Assembly (NCBI GenBank): GCA_902774145.1
Contig: CACYHC010000003.1
Location: 80,254 to 113,800, forward strand
Origin: an uncultured Bacteroidia bacterium
Lineage (GTDB): Bacteria; Bacteroidota; Bacteroidia; Bacteroidales; UBA932
Direction: 5' to 3'
DNA length: 33,547 nucleotides
Below the pieces are notes generated by a model. It was given only the letters and a program-made list of their open reading frames with translations, did no database searches and was not told the origin of the DNA. A program made the translations under genes and the position numbers. This document shows, in pieces, positions 9,697-18,036 of the stretch (position 1 is the first letter of the stretch; the number at the start of each line of letters is the position of its first letter).

Positions 9697-10457
9697 ATAC
9701 TGATTTGATTGACAATTTGCACAAACTGCTCCACGCCGAGTTTTTCGGCGCGGAGGTCGAAAATCGGGTCGGAGGCGTCGAAGCCGTCCTTCAGCAAGGG
9801 CTTGAGGGCGTTACGCAGGGTTTTGCGCCGCTGGTTGAACGCCAGCTTGACCACCTGGCGGAAGCGCGCCTCGTCGCAGCCCAGGTCGCTGCGGCCGTTG
9901 CGCTCCAGACGGATGACCGCCGACTGCACTTTGGGCGGCGGGCAGAAGGCACCGGGGCCCACCTGCAGGACCGGCGTGATGTCATACCAGGCCTGCAGCA
10001 GCACGGAAAGGATGCCGTAGGTCTTGCTGCCGGGCTTTTCCGCCAGGCGGTCCGCCACCTCTTTCTGCAGCATACAGACCACTTCCGGGACCCGGTCACG
10101 TTCGTCCAGGATCTTGAAGAAAATCTGGGAAGAAATATTGTAGGGGAAATTGCCGATGATACGGTATTCCCCCGGAAAGATGCGATGCAGGTCCAGGCGC
10201 AGGAAATCCGCCTGGTAGAGCCGTCCCTGCACACCCGGGAAATGCGTCAGCAGGTATTCCACGGACTCCCCGTCGAGTTCCACCATCCGCAGGTCGATGT
10301 CCGGGCGCTGCAGGAGGTATTTCGTGAGTACTCCCGTACCGGGGCCGATTTCCAGCACGTCGCGTACCCCGTCTCCGAGCGCGTCGACAATCGCACGCGC
10401 CACCCGTTCGTCGGTCAGGAAGTGCTGACCGAGCGCCTTTTTAGCCCTGACTTCCAT
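9693..10457 (-). CDS. rsmA: 16S rRNA dimethyladenosine transferase (RsmA/KsgA)
   Basis: Dimethylates the two adjacent adenines in the 3'-terminal hairpin of 16S rRNA using S-adenosylmethionine; a late 30S maturation factor. The start is taken at 10457 because MEVRAKKALGQHFL is the conserved N-terminus; a longer frame to 10493 exists but lies wholly inside the upstream gene. The SAM loop VLEIGPGTGVLTKYL and the catalytic NFPYNISSQ motif are clear; the product is 254 residues. The start overlaps the YfhO-family gene by 17 bp and the stop overlaps the peptidase start by 4 bp. The position of this housekeeping gene inside a toxin-antitoxin-led gene series is unusual. Confidence 0.95.
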   Translation of the reverse strand: MEVRAKKALGQHFLTDERVARAIVDALGDGVRDVLEIGPGTGVLTKYLLQRPDIDLRMVELDGESVEYLLTHFPGVQGRLYQADFLRLDLHRIFPGEYRIIGNFPYNISSQIFFKILDERDRVPEVVCMLQKEVADRLAEKPGSKTYGILSVLLQAWYDITPVLQVGPGAFCPPPKVQSAVIRLERNGRSDLGCDEARFRQVVKLAFNQRRKTLRNALKPLLKDGFDASDPIFDLRAEKLGVEQFVQIVNQISI

Positions 10458-12792
10458 CACGCTTGCGGTAAAAGGCAGCCCCGGCAACAGCACAGAGGAC
10501 CAGCAGAATCAGGAAAACCGACGAGGCGCGCGAAACGGCCTCTCCCCGGGCATACGAAGCGGGCGCAAAACGCATCACCAGTTCGTGCGTCCCGGCAGGC
10601 AGTTTCGCCCCGCGCAGGATTTCCTCCTCCAGGGTAATCTCCAGCGGCGTGCCGTCTTCGAGCGTCAGCGTCCAGCCGTCGGGGTAAAAGACCTCGCTGA
10701 ACACCGCATCGCCGCCCGTTTCGGAACTGTAGCGATAGCACAATGCGTTCGGGGCATAGGAAAATAGTTCTATCGGCGCATTGCCGTCCTTGAACCAGGC
10801 GTTGCCCTTCGCATAGGGGTTACGCACGGGCGGTTGTTCCCCTGACACAATGATATAGCGGCAGTTAAGCTTCGAGAGCCCCTCGAAATACGGAAGGTTT
10901 CCCCCCGCGGCAAGCAGCTGTTTTGCCAGGGAAATTTCTTTCATCAGATGCGCGTCGATATATTCTTGATAGCGCTGGAGTTTCGCCGGGGAATAACCGC
11001 CGATATTTTTGTGCCAGTAGGACGGATGCGAGTCGTTGAAGGTATTGACACTCAGGTCCACGACGCGGTAGGACGGATCGGGATCCGCAAGGATGATTTT
11101 GTCCACGGGCCGCTGCGCGAACTGCGCGCTGAAGTCTTTCGGGGTCACGAAGTGATCGGCGTTAAGATAGCGCTTGTCCACCAGGAAAAGGTCGGCGAGC
11201 ACGAGCAGGCAGAGACCCGCCCCCACGGCGATGACGGCCGAAGCCTTGCGTTTGGCGTTCGCCCAGTACACCAGCGCGAAGGCGCCCGCAATGAGCAGCA
11301 GGGAACGCAGCGCATCGGCACGCAAAAGGCTCCTGCGGTCCGCGGCGAGCGCATCGGCGAGAATGTCCGGCATCGAATCGTCGTACGGGGCGCGGAAATC
11401 CCCGGCGATGCCCGGGAACAGCAGGCAGAGCAGGCAGAAGCCGCCGCTCAGCGCGAAGGCCACCAAGGCGCCTTTGCGGACCCGCCTTGCGTCGTCCGCG
11501 CCTTTCAGGATTTGGTCCAGGGCGAGGAAACCCAGCAACGGCAGGGTGAACTGCAAGAGGACCAGCGCCATCGACACCGTGCGGAACTTGTTATAGAGCG
11601 GCACGAAATCATAGAAGAACTTCGTGAACGCCATAAAATGATTTCCCAGGGCAAGGAACACCGCCAGCAGGGTACAGGCCGCCAGCCACCATTTCTTCCA
11701 ACCCCGGCAGAGCATCAGGCCCAGCAGGAAGAGAAAGACCGACACGGCGCCGATATACATCGGACCGGCGGTGAAAGGCTGGGGTCCCCAGTACAGCGGA
11801 AGGTTCTTGCAAAGGTTCCGGGCGCCCGGCTGTCCGGCGCGCTTGAGCACTTTGTAGGTCTCGCTGCGGGCGGGATTGACCGCGCCCGACGAGGCCCCGC
11901 CGTTAAAGTTGGGAATCATCAGGTTGGGCAGCTCCTCCCAGCCGTAGGACCAGGAAGTGGCATAGTCCAGCTCCAGACCGGAGGTCTTGCCGTCCGAACT
12001 GCCGCCCCGCATCGAATAGGGGGTATAGGCCAGCGTCGGCAGGAGTTTGGACGCATTGGTGGCAATCCCCGCCCCGCCCAGCACCAGGAGCAGCGCCGAG
12101 ACGGCAAAGAAGCGGCCGAGCAGGGCTTTGTTTTTCACGATCAACGCAATCAGCAGCGCCAGGGCAAAGCCGACCAGCAGGAGGGCCAGATAGTAGGAAA
12201 TCTGCGGATGGTTGGCCTTCACCTGGAAACTGACCGTCAGGCCGAAGGTGGCGGCGCCGAGCAGCGTGAGCGGCCACGAGGGCTTTTCCTGCAGGGCCTT
12301 CCGGTAGGCGTAGGCGAAAGCGGCCACCACCCAGGGAAGGAAGGCCAGGGCCTGCATCTTGGTATTGTGGCCCACCTGGATAATCTGCATATTGTAGGCG
12401 CAGAAGGTGACGGCGACGGCACCGCCCACCGCCAGCAGCGGATGAATCCCGAAGGCCAGCAGCATCAGGAAGGCGCCCAGGAGCGACACGAAGAGGTAGG
12501 TCGCCGGACGGCGTCCCGTCAGCAGGAAGTCGTAAATTTTCTGGGTCCAGTCTCCCTTGGTGGAGGACTGGATGGTGGTGGTGGGCATTCCGCTGAACAT
12601 CGCGCCCGTCCAGGCCGTCGGGTCGTCCGGATGCGCGGCGTTCCACTGCGTCATTTCCCGGGACATCCCCACCCAGCCGGAAATGTCGCTCTGGTTCACG
12701 ATTTTCCCTTTCAGCACCTCCGGCACAAAACCGTAGGAGAGGACCAGGAAGCCCAGGATCACCAGCACAAAGTATAAGAGTTTCTTTTTCAT
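10441..12792 (-). CDS. YfhO-family polytopic membrane protein
   Basis: A 783-residue integral membrane protein of the YfhO family, which is related to GT-C glycosyltransferases; Bacillus YfhO has been linked to glycosylation of surface polymers. The start is set at 12792 (MKKKLLYFVLVILGFLVLS, a typical first membrane segment) because it forms a 4-bp ATGA overlap with the glycosyltransferase stop; a longer frame to 12900 would extend into that gene without any domain. A dozen or more hydrophobic segments fill residues 1-550 with extracytoplasmic loops between them, followed by a soluble region (about 560-740) and a last membrane helix before a basic tail. The pairing with a cytosolic glycosyltransferase suggests a role in surface glycan synthesis (inference). 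Confidence 0.82.
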   Translation of the reverse strand: MKKKLLYFVLVILGFLVLSYGFVPEVLKGKIVNQSDISGWVGMSREMTQWNAAHPDDPTAWTGAMFSGMPTTTIQSSTKGDWTQKIYDFLLTGRRPATYLFVSLLGAFLMLLAFGIHPLLAVGGAVAVTFCAYNMQIIQVGHNTKMQALAFLPWVVAAFAYAYRKALQEKPSWPLTLLGAATFGLTVSFQVKANHPQISYYLALLLVGFALALLIALIVKNKALLGRFFAVSALLLVLGGAGIATNASKLLPTLAYTPYSMRGGSSDGKTSGLELDYATSWSYGWEELPNLMIPNFNGGASSGAVNPARSETYKVLKRAGQPGARNLCKNLPLYWGPQPFTAGPMYIGAVSVFLFLLGLMLCRGWKKWWLAACTLLAVFLALGNHFMAFTKFFYDFVPLYNKFRTVSMALVLLQFTLPLLGFLALDQILKGADDARRVRKGALVAFALSGGFCLLCLLFPGIAGDFRAPYDDSMPDILADALAADRRSLLRADALRSLLLIAGAFALVYWANAKRKASAVIAVGAGLCLLVLADLFLVDKRYLNADHFVTPKDFSAQFAQRPVDKIILADPDPSYRVVDLSVNTFNDSHPSYWHKNIGGYSPAKLQRYQEYIDAHLMKEISLAKQLLAAGGNLPYFEGLSKLNCRYIIVSGEQPPVRNPYAKGNAWFKDGNAPIELFSYAPNALCYRYSSETGGDAVFSEVFYPDGWTLTLEDGTPLEITLEEEILRGAKLPAGTHELVMRFAPASYARGEAVSRASSVFLILLVLCAVAGAAFYRKRDGSQG

Positions 12793-14105
12793 ATTTCTTT
12801 TTCCAACAGGGCGACCAGCTGCCTGGTCAGTTCCGGGCGTGCATATTTGTCTGCAGCGCCGGGAAGCGGCGAATTGTCGCCTTCCAGCCAGCGCTGCCAT
12901 TCCCTTTTGATAAACGCCTGCAGCGGAGCCGTCTCGTCCCAGTCGTACATCTCCCCCGCCCCGGCGTCACGAAGCACTTTGGCAGCGGCGCCGTCGCTCT
13001 GCCCGATGCCCAGCACGGGACGGCGTGCGGCCAGGTATTCGAAAATCTTTCCGGGCAGCACCGCGGCGTATTCGGGTTCCCGGCGCAGGGGCAGCAGCAG
13101 CACCGCGGCGCTTTGCTGCTCCGTCGTAACGGCGGTGTGCGGCAGGTAGCCCAGGTTTTCCAGTTGCTCTCCCAGGCCGGCCGCAAGGATGGCCGCCACG
13201 ATTTCCCCGTCCACTTTCCCCGCCAGCCGGATGCGCAGGCACTCCCGGAAACGCGCGTCTTCCCCGCACATCCGGGAAAGGACGCTCCACAGGTTCAGCG
13301 GGTTGCCGTCGGCCGCAAAAAGGCCGGTATGCACGAGGGTGAAATACTCCTGCGAGGGCCCTGAGGCCAGGGCCGGAAAGTCCGCGGGGTCAAAGCCGTT
13401 GGTAATGAGTTCCACCGGCGTGGAGGTCGCGCGCTGGAAGTCGTCCCGCACCGGGGGCGACACGCTGATGACCCGCGTGGCCTCGTCCAGCACACTCTGT
13501 TCCATTTTCTCGTGCCGGCGGCGGTTCCAGGGCAGCAGGGCCAGGTGTTTGAAATAGAACATCCGGGTCCAGGGGTCCCGGAAATCCGCATACCAGGGCG
13601 GACAGGGTTTGCCCGCACGGCGCAGCGCCCGGCAGAGGTCCCGGCCGATCAGGTGCATCGACTGCGGCGGCCCCGTGGTGACGATGGCATCGACGGGATG
13701 TTCTTCCAGATAGTTCAGCAGAAAGCGTACGGACGGCCGCACCCAGCCCGCGCGGGGGTCGGGAACGAAGAGGTTGCCCCGCAGGAAGAGCGAGAGTTTC
13801 TTCTTCCAGCCGCCCCGGGAGCGGCTGACGGGGTTCACTTCGCGCTTGTCGGCGGCGCCTCCGCCTCCGAAGAACCTGCGATAGAGCGCATAGGGCTCCC
13901 GAATCGGCGTACGGAGGATTTCCGCACAGGCGGGGATATCGCCCAGAAGGCTGCTGTCTTCGGCGAGGCGCTCCGGATTCAGGGGCGTATAGACCACGGG
14001 CTGCCAGCCCTGCGCGGGCAGGTATTTGGCGAACTTCACCCAGCGCTGTACCCCGGACCCCCCTGTCGGCGGCCAATAATACGATATGATCAGGACGCGT
14101 TTCAT
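12789..14105 (-). CDS. Family 4-like (GT-B fold) glycosyltransferase
   Basis: A 438-residue cytosolic GT-B protein. The N-terminus LIISYYWPPTGGSGVQRW is the glycine-rich acceptor-side loop typical of GT4-like enzymes in Bacteroidota. The C-terminal donor-binding region shows LPGKIFEYLAARRPVLGIG, the characteristic GxxxEYLA segment near residue 355. Sugar donor and acceptor are unknown. The start overlaps the yoeB stop by 4 bp and the stop overlaps the YfhO-family start by 4 bp, so it is probably translated from the same message as the toxin-antitoxin pair. Together with the YfhO-family gene it points to envelope glycan modification. Confidence 0.85.
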   Translation of the reverse strand: MKRVLIISYYWPPTGGSGVQRWVKFAKYLPAQGWQPVVYTPLNPERLAEDSSLLGDIPACAEILRTPIREPYALYRRFFGGGGAADKREVNPVSRSRGGWKKKLSLFLRGNLFVPDPRAGWVRPSVRFLLNYLEEHPVDAIVTTGPPQSMHLIGRDLCRALRRAGKPCPPWYADFRDPWTRMFYFKHLALLPWNRRRHEKMEQSVLDEATRVISVSPPVRDDFQRATSTPVELITNGFDPADFPALASGPSQEYFTLVHTGLFAADGNPLNLWSVLSRMCGEDARFRECLRIRLAGKVDGEIVAAILAAGLGEQLENLGYLPHTAVTTEQQSAAVLLLPLRREPEYAAVLPGKIFEYLAARRPVLGIGQSDGAAAKVLRDAGAGEMYDWDETAPLQAFIKREWQRWLEGDNSPLPGAADKYARPELTRQLVALLEKEI

Positions 14106-14374
14106 CGCAGATAATGTCCCTTCATCGAGAAAACATATACAATAATCAATTCTCCGTCAACGGAATAAATAATCCTATCCGCTTTGTTGATTCTTCTGGA
14201 CCACTTCCCGGATAATTGATGTTTCAACGGCTCCGGCTTACCTATGCCGGAAAAAGGATGCTCCGAGATATCCAGGAGGATTTCCTTGATTTTTTCCGCA
14301 GTTTTCACGTCAGACCTTTTCCATGCGTCAAAGTCTTTACAGGCCTGCGGAAGAAAGGCAATCTTATAACTCAT
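14102..14374 (-). CDS. yoeB: YoeB-type mRNA interferase toxin
   Basis: A 90-residue toxin of the RelE/YoeB superfamily, which cleaves mRNA in the ribosomal A site. The conserved core HPFSGIGKPEPLKHQLSGKW, then SRRINKADRIIY and a C-terminal His-Tyr, is present. Residues matching the E. coli catalytic set are Glu48, Arg67, His87 and Tyr88, so the toxin should be active. Its start overlaps the antitoxin gene by 11 bp. Its stop overlaps the following glycosyltransferase start (ATGA), which ties the toxin to a housekeeping operon. The pair is lower in GC than the genes around it, suggesting acquisition. Confidence 0.94.
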   Translation of the reverse strand: MSYKIAFLPQACKDFDAWKRSDVKTAEKIKEILLDISEHPFSGIGKPEPLKHQLSGKWSRRINKADRIIYSVDGELIIVYVFSMKGHYLR

Positions 14375-14618
14375 GGATATCTACAAGCTCGTAGTTGCCG
14401 TTCTTAATATCCTGCTCCCCCTGACGGATCGCCTCGACCAAATCCGGCTGGGACATAATGTAGGCGGTTTCCATCATGGACTCATATTCTTCCATGGACA
14501 TAATCACCACGGCGGAACCCCCACCCCGGTTAACGATCACATTGTCCGAGTCCTTGACCACCCTGTCAAGATAACCCTTCAGGTTGGCCCTTAAATCAGT
14601 ATACGTTGCTGTAATCAT
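14364..14618 (-). CDS. yefM: YefM/Phd-family antitoxin
   Basis: An 84-residue antitoxin that would neutralise the neighbouring YoeB through its C-terminal tail and repress its own promoter through the N-terminal DNA-binding fold. It opens with TYTDLRANLKGYLDRV, then VIVNRGGGSAVVIMSMEEY, the Phd/YefM core; the acidic tail (residues 55-84) is the toxin-binding part in characterised members. Antitoxin-before-toxin order and the 11-bp overlap are standard. The likely promoter lies just upstream (14645-14676), interlocked with that of mutS. Because several housekeeping genes follow without gaps, autorepression could also set their expression. Confidence 0.94.
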   Translation of the reverse strand: MITATYTDLRANLKGYLDRVVKDSDNVIVNRGGGSAVVIMSMEEYESMMETAYIMSQPDLVEAIRQGEQDIKNGNYELVDIHEL

Positions 14619-14644
14619 CCTTATAAGTACTTGAATACGTACCG

Positions 14645-14676
14645 CAAAGATACCGCAAAATTACTATCTTTGCAAA
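14645..14676 (-). promoter_or_regulatory. Minus-strand promoter of the yefM-yoeB operon
   Basis: Read on the minus strand, TTTG (14676-14673), a 20-bp spacer and TATCTTTG (14652-14645) match the Bacteroidota consensus TTTG-N19/21-TAnnTTTG. The -33 element lies directly against the mutS start codon region, so RNA polymerase or antitoxin bound here would cover the mutS start. Confidence 0.7.
14665..14672 (+). promoter_or_regulatory. -7 box of mutS
   Basis: TATCTTTG ends five bases before the mutS ATG (14678), implying an essentially leaderless transcript. With the minus-strand box it forms a perfect 9-bp inverted repeat, GCAAAGATA (14644-14652) and TATCTTTGC (14665-14673), separated by 12 bp. 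No good plus-strand TTTG -33 element was seen. Confidence 0.6.
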
Positions 14677-14677
14677 T

Positions 14678-17281
14678 ATGACGCAGAAGACGAAAAAATC
14701 GGAAGACACTCCGATGCTCCGCCAGTATTTTTCCATCAAGGCGCAGCATCCGGAGGCCGTTTTGCTCTATCGGGTCGGCGATTTCTACGAAACCTACAGC
14801 GACGATGCCGTCCTCGTGAGCAAGGTGCTCGGACTCGTGCTGACCAAGCGCAGCAACGGGGACAAGGGCACTACGCCGATGGCCGGCTTTCCGCATCACG
14901 CCATCGACCAGTACCTGCACAAACTGATTCGTGCGGGCTACAAGGTGGCCATCTGCGACCAGTTAGAAGACCCGGCACTCGTCAAGAACAAGCTCGTCAA
15001 GCGCGGCATCACGGAAATCCTCACCCCGGGCGTAGCCTTCGGCGACAGTATGCTGGAGCAGAAGGAGCACAACTACCTCTGCGGACTGACCTTCGACGGG
15101 GCTGAATGCGGCGCTGCCTTCCTGGACGTCTCCACCGGCACTTTCCAGGTGGCCCAGGGCGGCATCGATTATATTTCCACCCTCCTTTCCGCCTTTGCGC
15201 CGAAGGAACTCGTCGTCCAGCGCGACTGCCTGCAGGCCGCGCGCGAGAAGTTCGCCGATTACTATATCACGCCGCTCGACGAGTGGGCGTTCGTGGAAGA
15301 AGCCGCCCGCGAAAAACTCTGCAAGCAGTTCGGCGTACGCTCGCTCAAGGGCTTCGGCGCGGACCGCTTTCCGCTGGCCATCTGTAGCGCCGGCGCGCTG
15401 ATTTTCTACCTCGAACAGACGCAGCATACCGGCCTTCGGAACATCTGCTCGCTTTCGCGCATCGATTCCGGCAAATTCGTCTGGATGGACCGCTTTACGG
15501 TGCGCAACCTGGAAATTTTCGCCTCCGCTTCGGGCGCCGAAGGAACGAGCCTCGTGGAGGTCGTGGACCGCTGCACTTCGCCGATGGGCGCGCGCCTGCT
15601 GCGGCAGTGGCTGTCGATGCCCTCGCTCGACCTGGAGGAACTGCGGCTGCGGCACGATACCGTCGAATGGTTCTGCGCACACGATGCGGCGCTCGATGAG
15701 GTGCAGCGCTGGATCGGCGATATCGGCGACTTGGAGCGCATCGTTTCCCGCGCGGCGACGGGCAAGCTCTACCCCCGCGAGGCCCGGCAGCTGGTGCGCA
15801 GCCTTTCCCGGATGGAGCCGCTGCAGCAACTGCTCGCGCAGAGCGAGTCGCCGGTCCTGGTGCCGCTCGCCGCGGAAATGAAGGACTGCGGACCGCTGCT
15901 TGCGCAGATTGACCGCACGCTGGAGGAAAGTCCGGCGGTGTTCCTCGGCAAGGGCGACGTGATTGCGCGCGGCGTGGATGCGGAACTCGACGAATTGCGG
16001 GACATTTCCCGCGGAGGGAAGGAATACCTGCTGGCGATGCAGCAGCGGGAAATCGAGCGCACGGGCATCAGCTCGCTGAAAATCGGCTACAACAATGTGT
16101 TCGGCTACTATATCGAGGTGCGCAATGCCTTCAAGGACAGCGTGCCGCCCGAGTGGATCCGGCGGCAGACGCTGGTGAGCGCCGAGCGTTACATCACCGA
16201 AGAACTCAAGGAATACGAACAGAAAATTCTGAGCGCAGAAGCGCGCATCTACGAAATAGAAAGCCGGCTGTACGCCGCCCTGGTGGCGGAAATCCAGCAG
16301 CATATCCGCGATATCCAGACGAACTGCCGCATCGTGTCCCGGCTGGACGTGCTGGCCTGCTTCGCGCAGACCGCGCTGGAGAAACGCTGGTGCCGTCCGG
16401 TGCTGGACAAGAGCAACGTGCTGGATATCAAGCAGGGACGGCATCCCGTCATCGAGGCGCTGATGCCTCCGGGCGAGGAGTATGTGCCCAACGACATCCT
16501 GCTGGACAGTTCTGCCTGCCAGATTATGATCCTGACCGGCCCGAACATGGCGGGTAAATCCGCGCTGCTGCGGCAGACCGCGCTCATCGTGCTGCTGGCG
16601 CAGTGCGGTTCTTTCGTGCCGGCGTCGGAGGCGCATATCGGCTACTTCGACAAGATTTTCACCCGCGTCGGCGCGACGGACAACATCTCCCGCGGCGAAT
16701 CCACCTTTATGGTGGAAATGCTGGAGACGGCGATGATTATGCACAACCTCTCCGCGCGCTCGCTGGTGCTGCTCGATGAAATCGGCCGCGGTACCTCCAC
16801 CTACGACGGCATGTCCATCGCCAGCGCCCTGGTGGAATACATCCACGAGCGCGGGAAAGGCGCCAAGACCCTCTTCGCCACGCACTATCACGAACTCAAC
16901 GACCTGGAAAAGCGTTTCCGGCGCGTGCGGAACTTCCACATCGCCGTGAAGGAAGAAGGTAAGGAGGTGATTTTCCTGCGCAAACTGCGCGAAGGCGGCG
17001 TGGCCCACAGCTTCGGTATCCACGTGGCGCGGATGGCGGGTATGCCGCCGGAAGTGATTGAATGTGCGGAACGGACGCTCCGGGCCCTCGAGTCTCGCGA
17101 AAAACGTGCGGCGGCCATCGCGCCGGAAGAGGACGGCAGCGTGCAGCTCTCTTTCTTCCAATTGGACGACCCTACGCTTGCCTCGATACGGGAGCAGCTC
17201 GAGCGCACGGACCTCAACAACCTCACCCCCCTTCAGGCCTTCGATCTGCTGCGCTCGATGAAAGCGGAACTGGGGTTGTAA
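14678..17281 (+). CDS. mutS: DNA mismatch repair protein MutS
   Basis: Recognises base mismatches and small loops and starts repair with MutL. The 867-residue length is typical. The N-terminal mismatch-binding domain carries LYRVGDFYETY (the conserved Phe-x-Glu wedge: Phe and Glu in DFYE). The C-terminal ABC ATPase has Walker A GPNMAGKSALLRQ (about residues 619-631), Walker B LVLLDEIGRGTSTYDG and the FATHYHEL switch. Ala instead of Gly in GPNM(A)GKS is common in Bacteroidota. The C-terminal LTPLQAFDLL segment matches the MutS tetramer/clamp region. Transcribed divergently from yefM-yoeB with interlocked promoters. It looks complete. Confidence 0.97.
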   Translation: MTQKTKKSEDTPMLRQYFSIKAQHPEAVLLYRVGDFYETYSDDAVLVSKVLGLVLTKRSNGDKGTTPMAGFPHHAIDQYLHKLIRAGYKVAICDQLEDPALVKNKLVKRGITEILTPGVAFGDSMLEQKEHNYLCGLTFDGAECGAAFLDVSTGTFQVAQGGIDYISTLLSAFAPKELVVQRDCLQAAREKFADYYITPLDEWAFVEEAAREKLCKQFGVRSLKGFGADRFPLAICSAGALIFYLEQTQHTGLRNICSLSRIDSGKFVWMDRFTVRNLEIFASASGAEGTSLVEVVDRCTSPMGARLLRQWLSMPSLDLEELRLRHDTVEWFCAHDAALDEVQRWIGDIGDLERIVSRAATGKLYPREARQLVRSLSRMEPLQQLLAQSESPVLVPLAAEMKDCGPLLAQIDRTLEESPAVFLGKGDVIARGVDAELDELRDISRGGKEYLLAMQQREIERTGISSLKIGYNNVFGYYIEVRNAFKDSVPPEWIRRQTLVSAERYITEELKEYEQKILSAEARIYEIESRLYAALVAEIQQHIRDIQTNCRIVSRLDVLACFAQTALEKRWCRPVLDKSNVLDIKQGRHPVIEALMPPGEEYVPNDILLDSSACQIMILTGPNMAGKSALLRQTALIVLLAQCGSFVPASEAHIGYFDKIFTRVGATDNISRGESTFMVEMLETAMIMHNLSARSLVLLDEIGRGTSTYDGMSIASALVEYIHERGKGAKTLFATHYHELNDLEKRFRRVRNFHIAVKEEGKEVIFLRKLREGGVAHSFGIHVARMAGMPPEVIECAERTLRALESREKRAAAIAPEEDGSVQLSFFQLDDPTLASIREQLERTDLNNLTPLQAFDLLRSMKAELGL

Positions 17282-17297
17282 AGTTTCCCCGAGCGCA

Positions 17298-17329
17298 TTT
17301 GTCCGTCTAAGATTTTTGCGGTATCTTTG
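17298..17329 (+). promoter_or_regulatory. Promoter of the DUF3990-like/XRE pair
   Basis: TTTG (17298-17301), a 20-bp spacer and TATCTTTG (17322-17329) fit the Bacteroidota consensus exactly. It lies in the 74-bp gap after mutS, so the pair has its own promoter and is not simply read through from mutS. The ATG at 17356 is 26 bp downstream. Confidence 0.75.
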
Positions 17330-17355
17330 CAAAACTAACATTACAATGTCAGTTT

Positions 17356-18036
17356 ATGGCGGTTATTGAATTGTATCACGGTTCCAGGCTGGTCCTGCCC
17401 TGTCCGGTTATGGGCGGGGGAAACCCGCACAATGATTACGGACCGGGGTTCTATTGCACCCGGCAACTGGCCCTTGCGTACGAATGGTCCTGTGACGCCC
17501 GCCAGACGGGCTTTGCCAACAAATATGAACTGGAGACGGAGGGATTGTCGCTCCTGCATTTGAATGGTCCGGAATTCCACATCCTGAACTGGCTGGCCAT
17601 CCTGCTGGAAAACCGGGTGTTTGATGTGCCGCCCGGCCTTCCGGAAGAGTCCCACCGTTTTATCCTGGAGCGCTTTCTCCCTGATTACAAGAACTGTGAT
17701 ATCCTGACCGGCTACCGCGCAGACGATTCCTATTTTTCCTTCGCCCGGGCCTTTCTGGACGGGACGATTTCGCTGGAGCAGCTGCGCAGGGCCATGCACC
17801 TGGGAAAATTGGGAGAACAGTGGGTGATCCGCAGCCACGCCGCGTACCAGGCACTGACCTTCGTCACCTGCGCCCCGACGGAACGCGAAAGGTATTATCC
17901 CCGGAAACTCGCCAGGGACAGGAAGGCCAGGGACGATTTTCAAACGCTGCGCGGAGAACCCCGACGGCGGGATGCTGTCTATATGTTGGATATCCTTCGG
18001 GAAGATTGGAGCAACGACGATGAACGCTTACGATAA
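17356..18036 (+). CDS. DUF3990-like protein, putative ADP-ribosyltransferase-fold toxin
   Basis: A 226-residue protein that resembles the DUF3990 family, distant members of the ADP-ribosyltransferase superfamily. Visible family features: LYHGS (His8), NDYGPGFYCTRQLALAYEW (Tyr33), DILTGYRADDSYF at about 115-127, then FLDGTISLEQLRRA, and LGEQWVIRS, where Gln155 sits at the position of the family's usual LQICF glutamine. A His-Tyr-Gln triad of that kind would place it with the His-Tyr-Glu-type transferases; this is inference. A basic tail follows (RYYPRKLARDRKARDDF) and ends in LDILREDW. The downstream XRE gene overlaps by 17 bp. The pair layout suggests toxin plus antitoxin. No activity or target can be named. 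Confidence 0.68.
   Translation: MAVIELYHGSRLVLPCPVMGGGNPHNDYGPGFYCTRQLALAYEWSCDARQTGFANKYELETEGLSLLHLNGPEFHILNWLAILLENRVFDVPPGLPEESHRFILERFLPDYKNCDILTGYRADDSYFSFARAFLDGTISLEQLRRAMHLGKLGEQWVIRSHAAYQALTFVTCAPTERERYYPRKLARDRKARDDFQTLRGEPRRRDAVYMLDILREDWSNDDERLR

Noticed and set aside
10948-12777. Plus-strand open frame of 609 codons opposite the YfhO-family gene
   Set aside because: Antisense shadow rich in Gln, Arg and Gly; the membrane-protein reading on the other strand is the coherent one.
16540-16580. Ala in the MutS Walker A motif (GPNMAGKS) as an unusual substitution
   Set aside because: The Ala form is common in Bacteroidota MutS and keeps the Lys-Ser core.
14963-17341. Minus-strand open frame of 792 codons opposite mutS
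   Set aside because: Antisense of a conserved gene in high-GC DNA; no recognisable domain.
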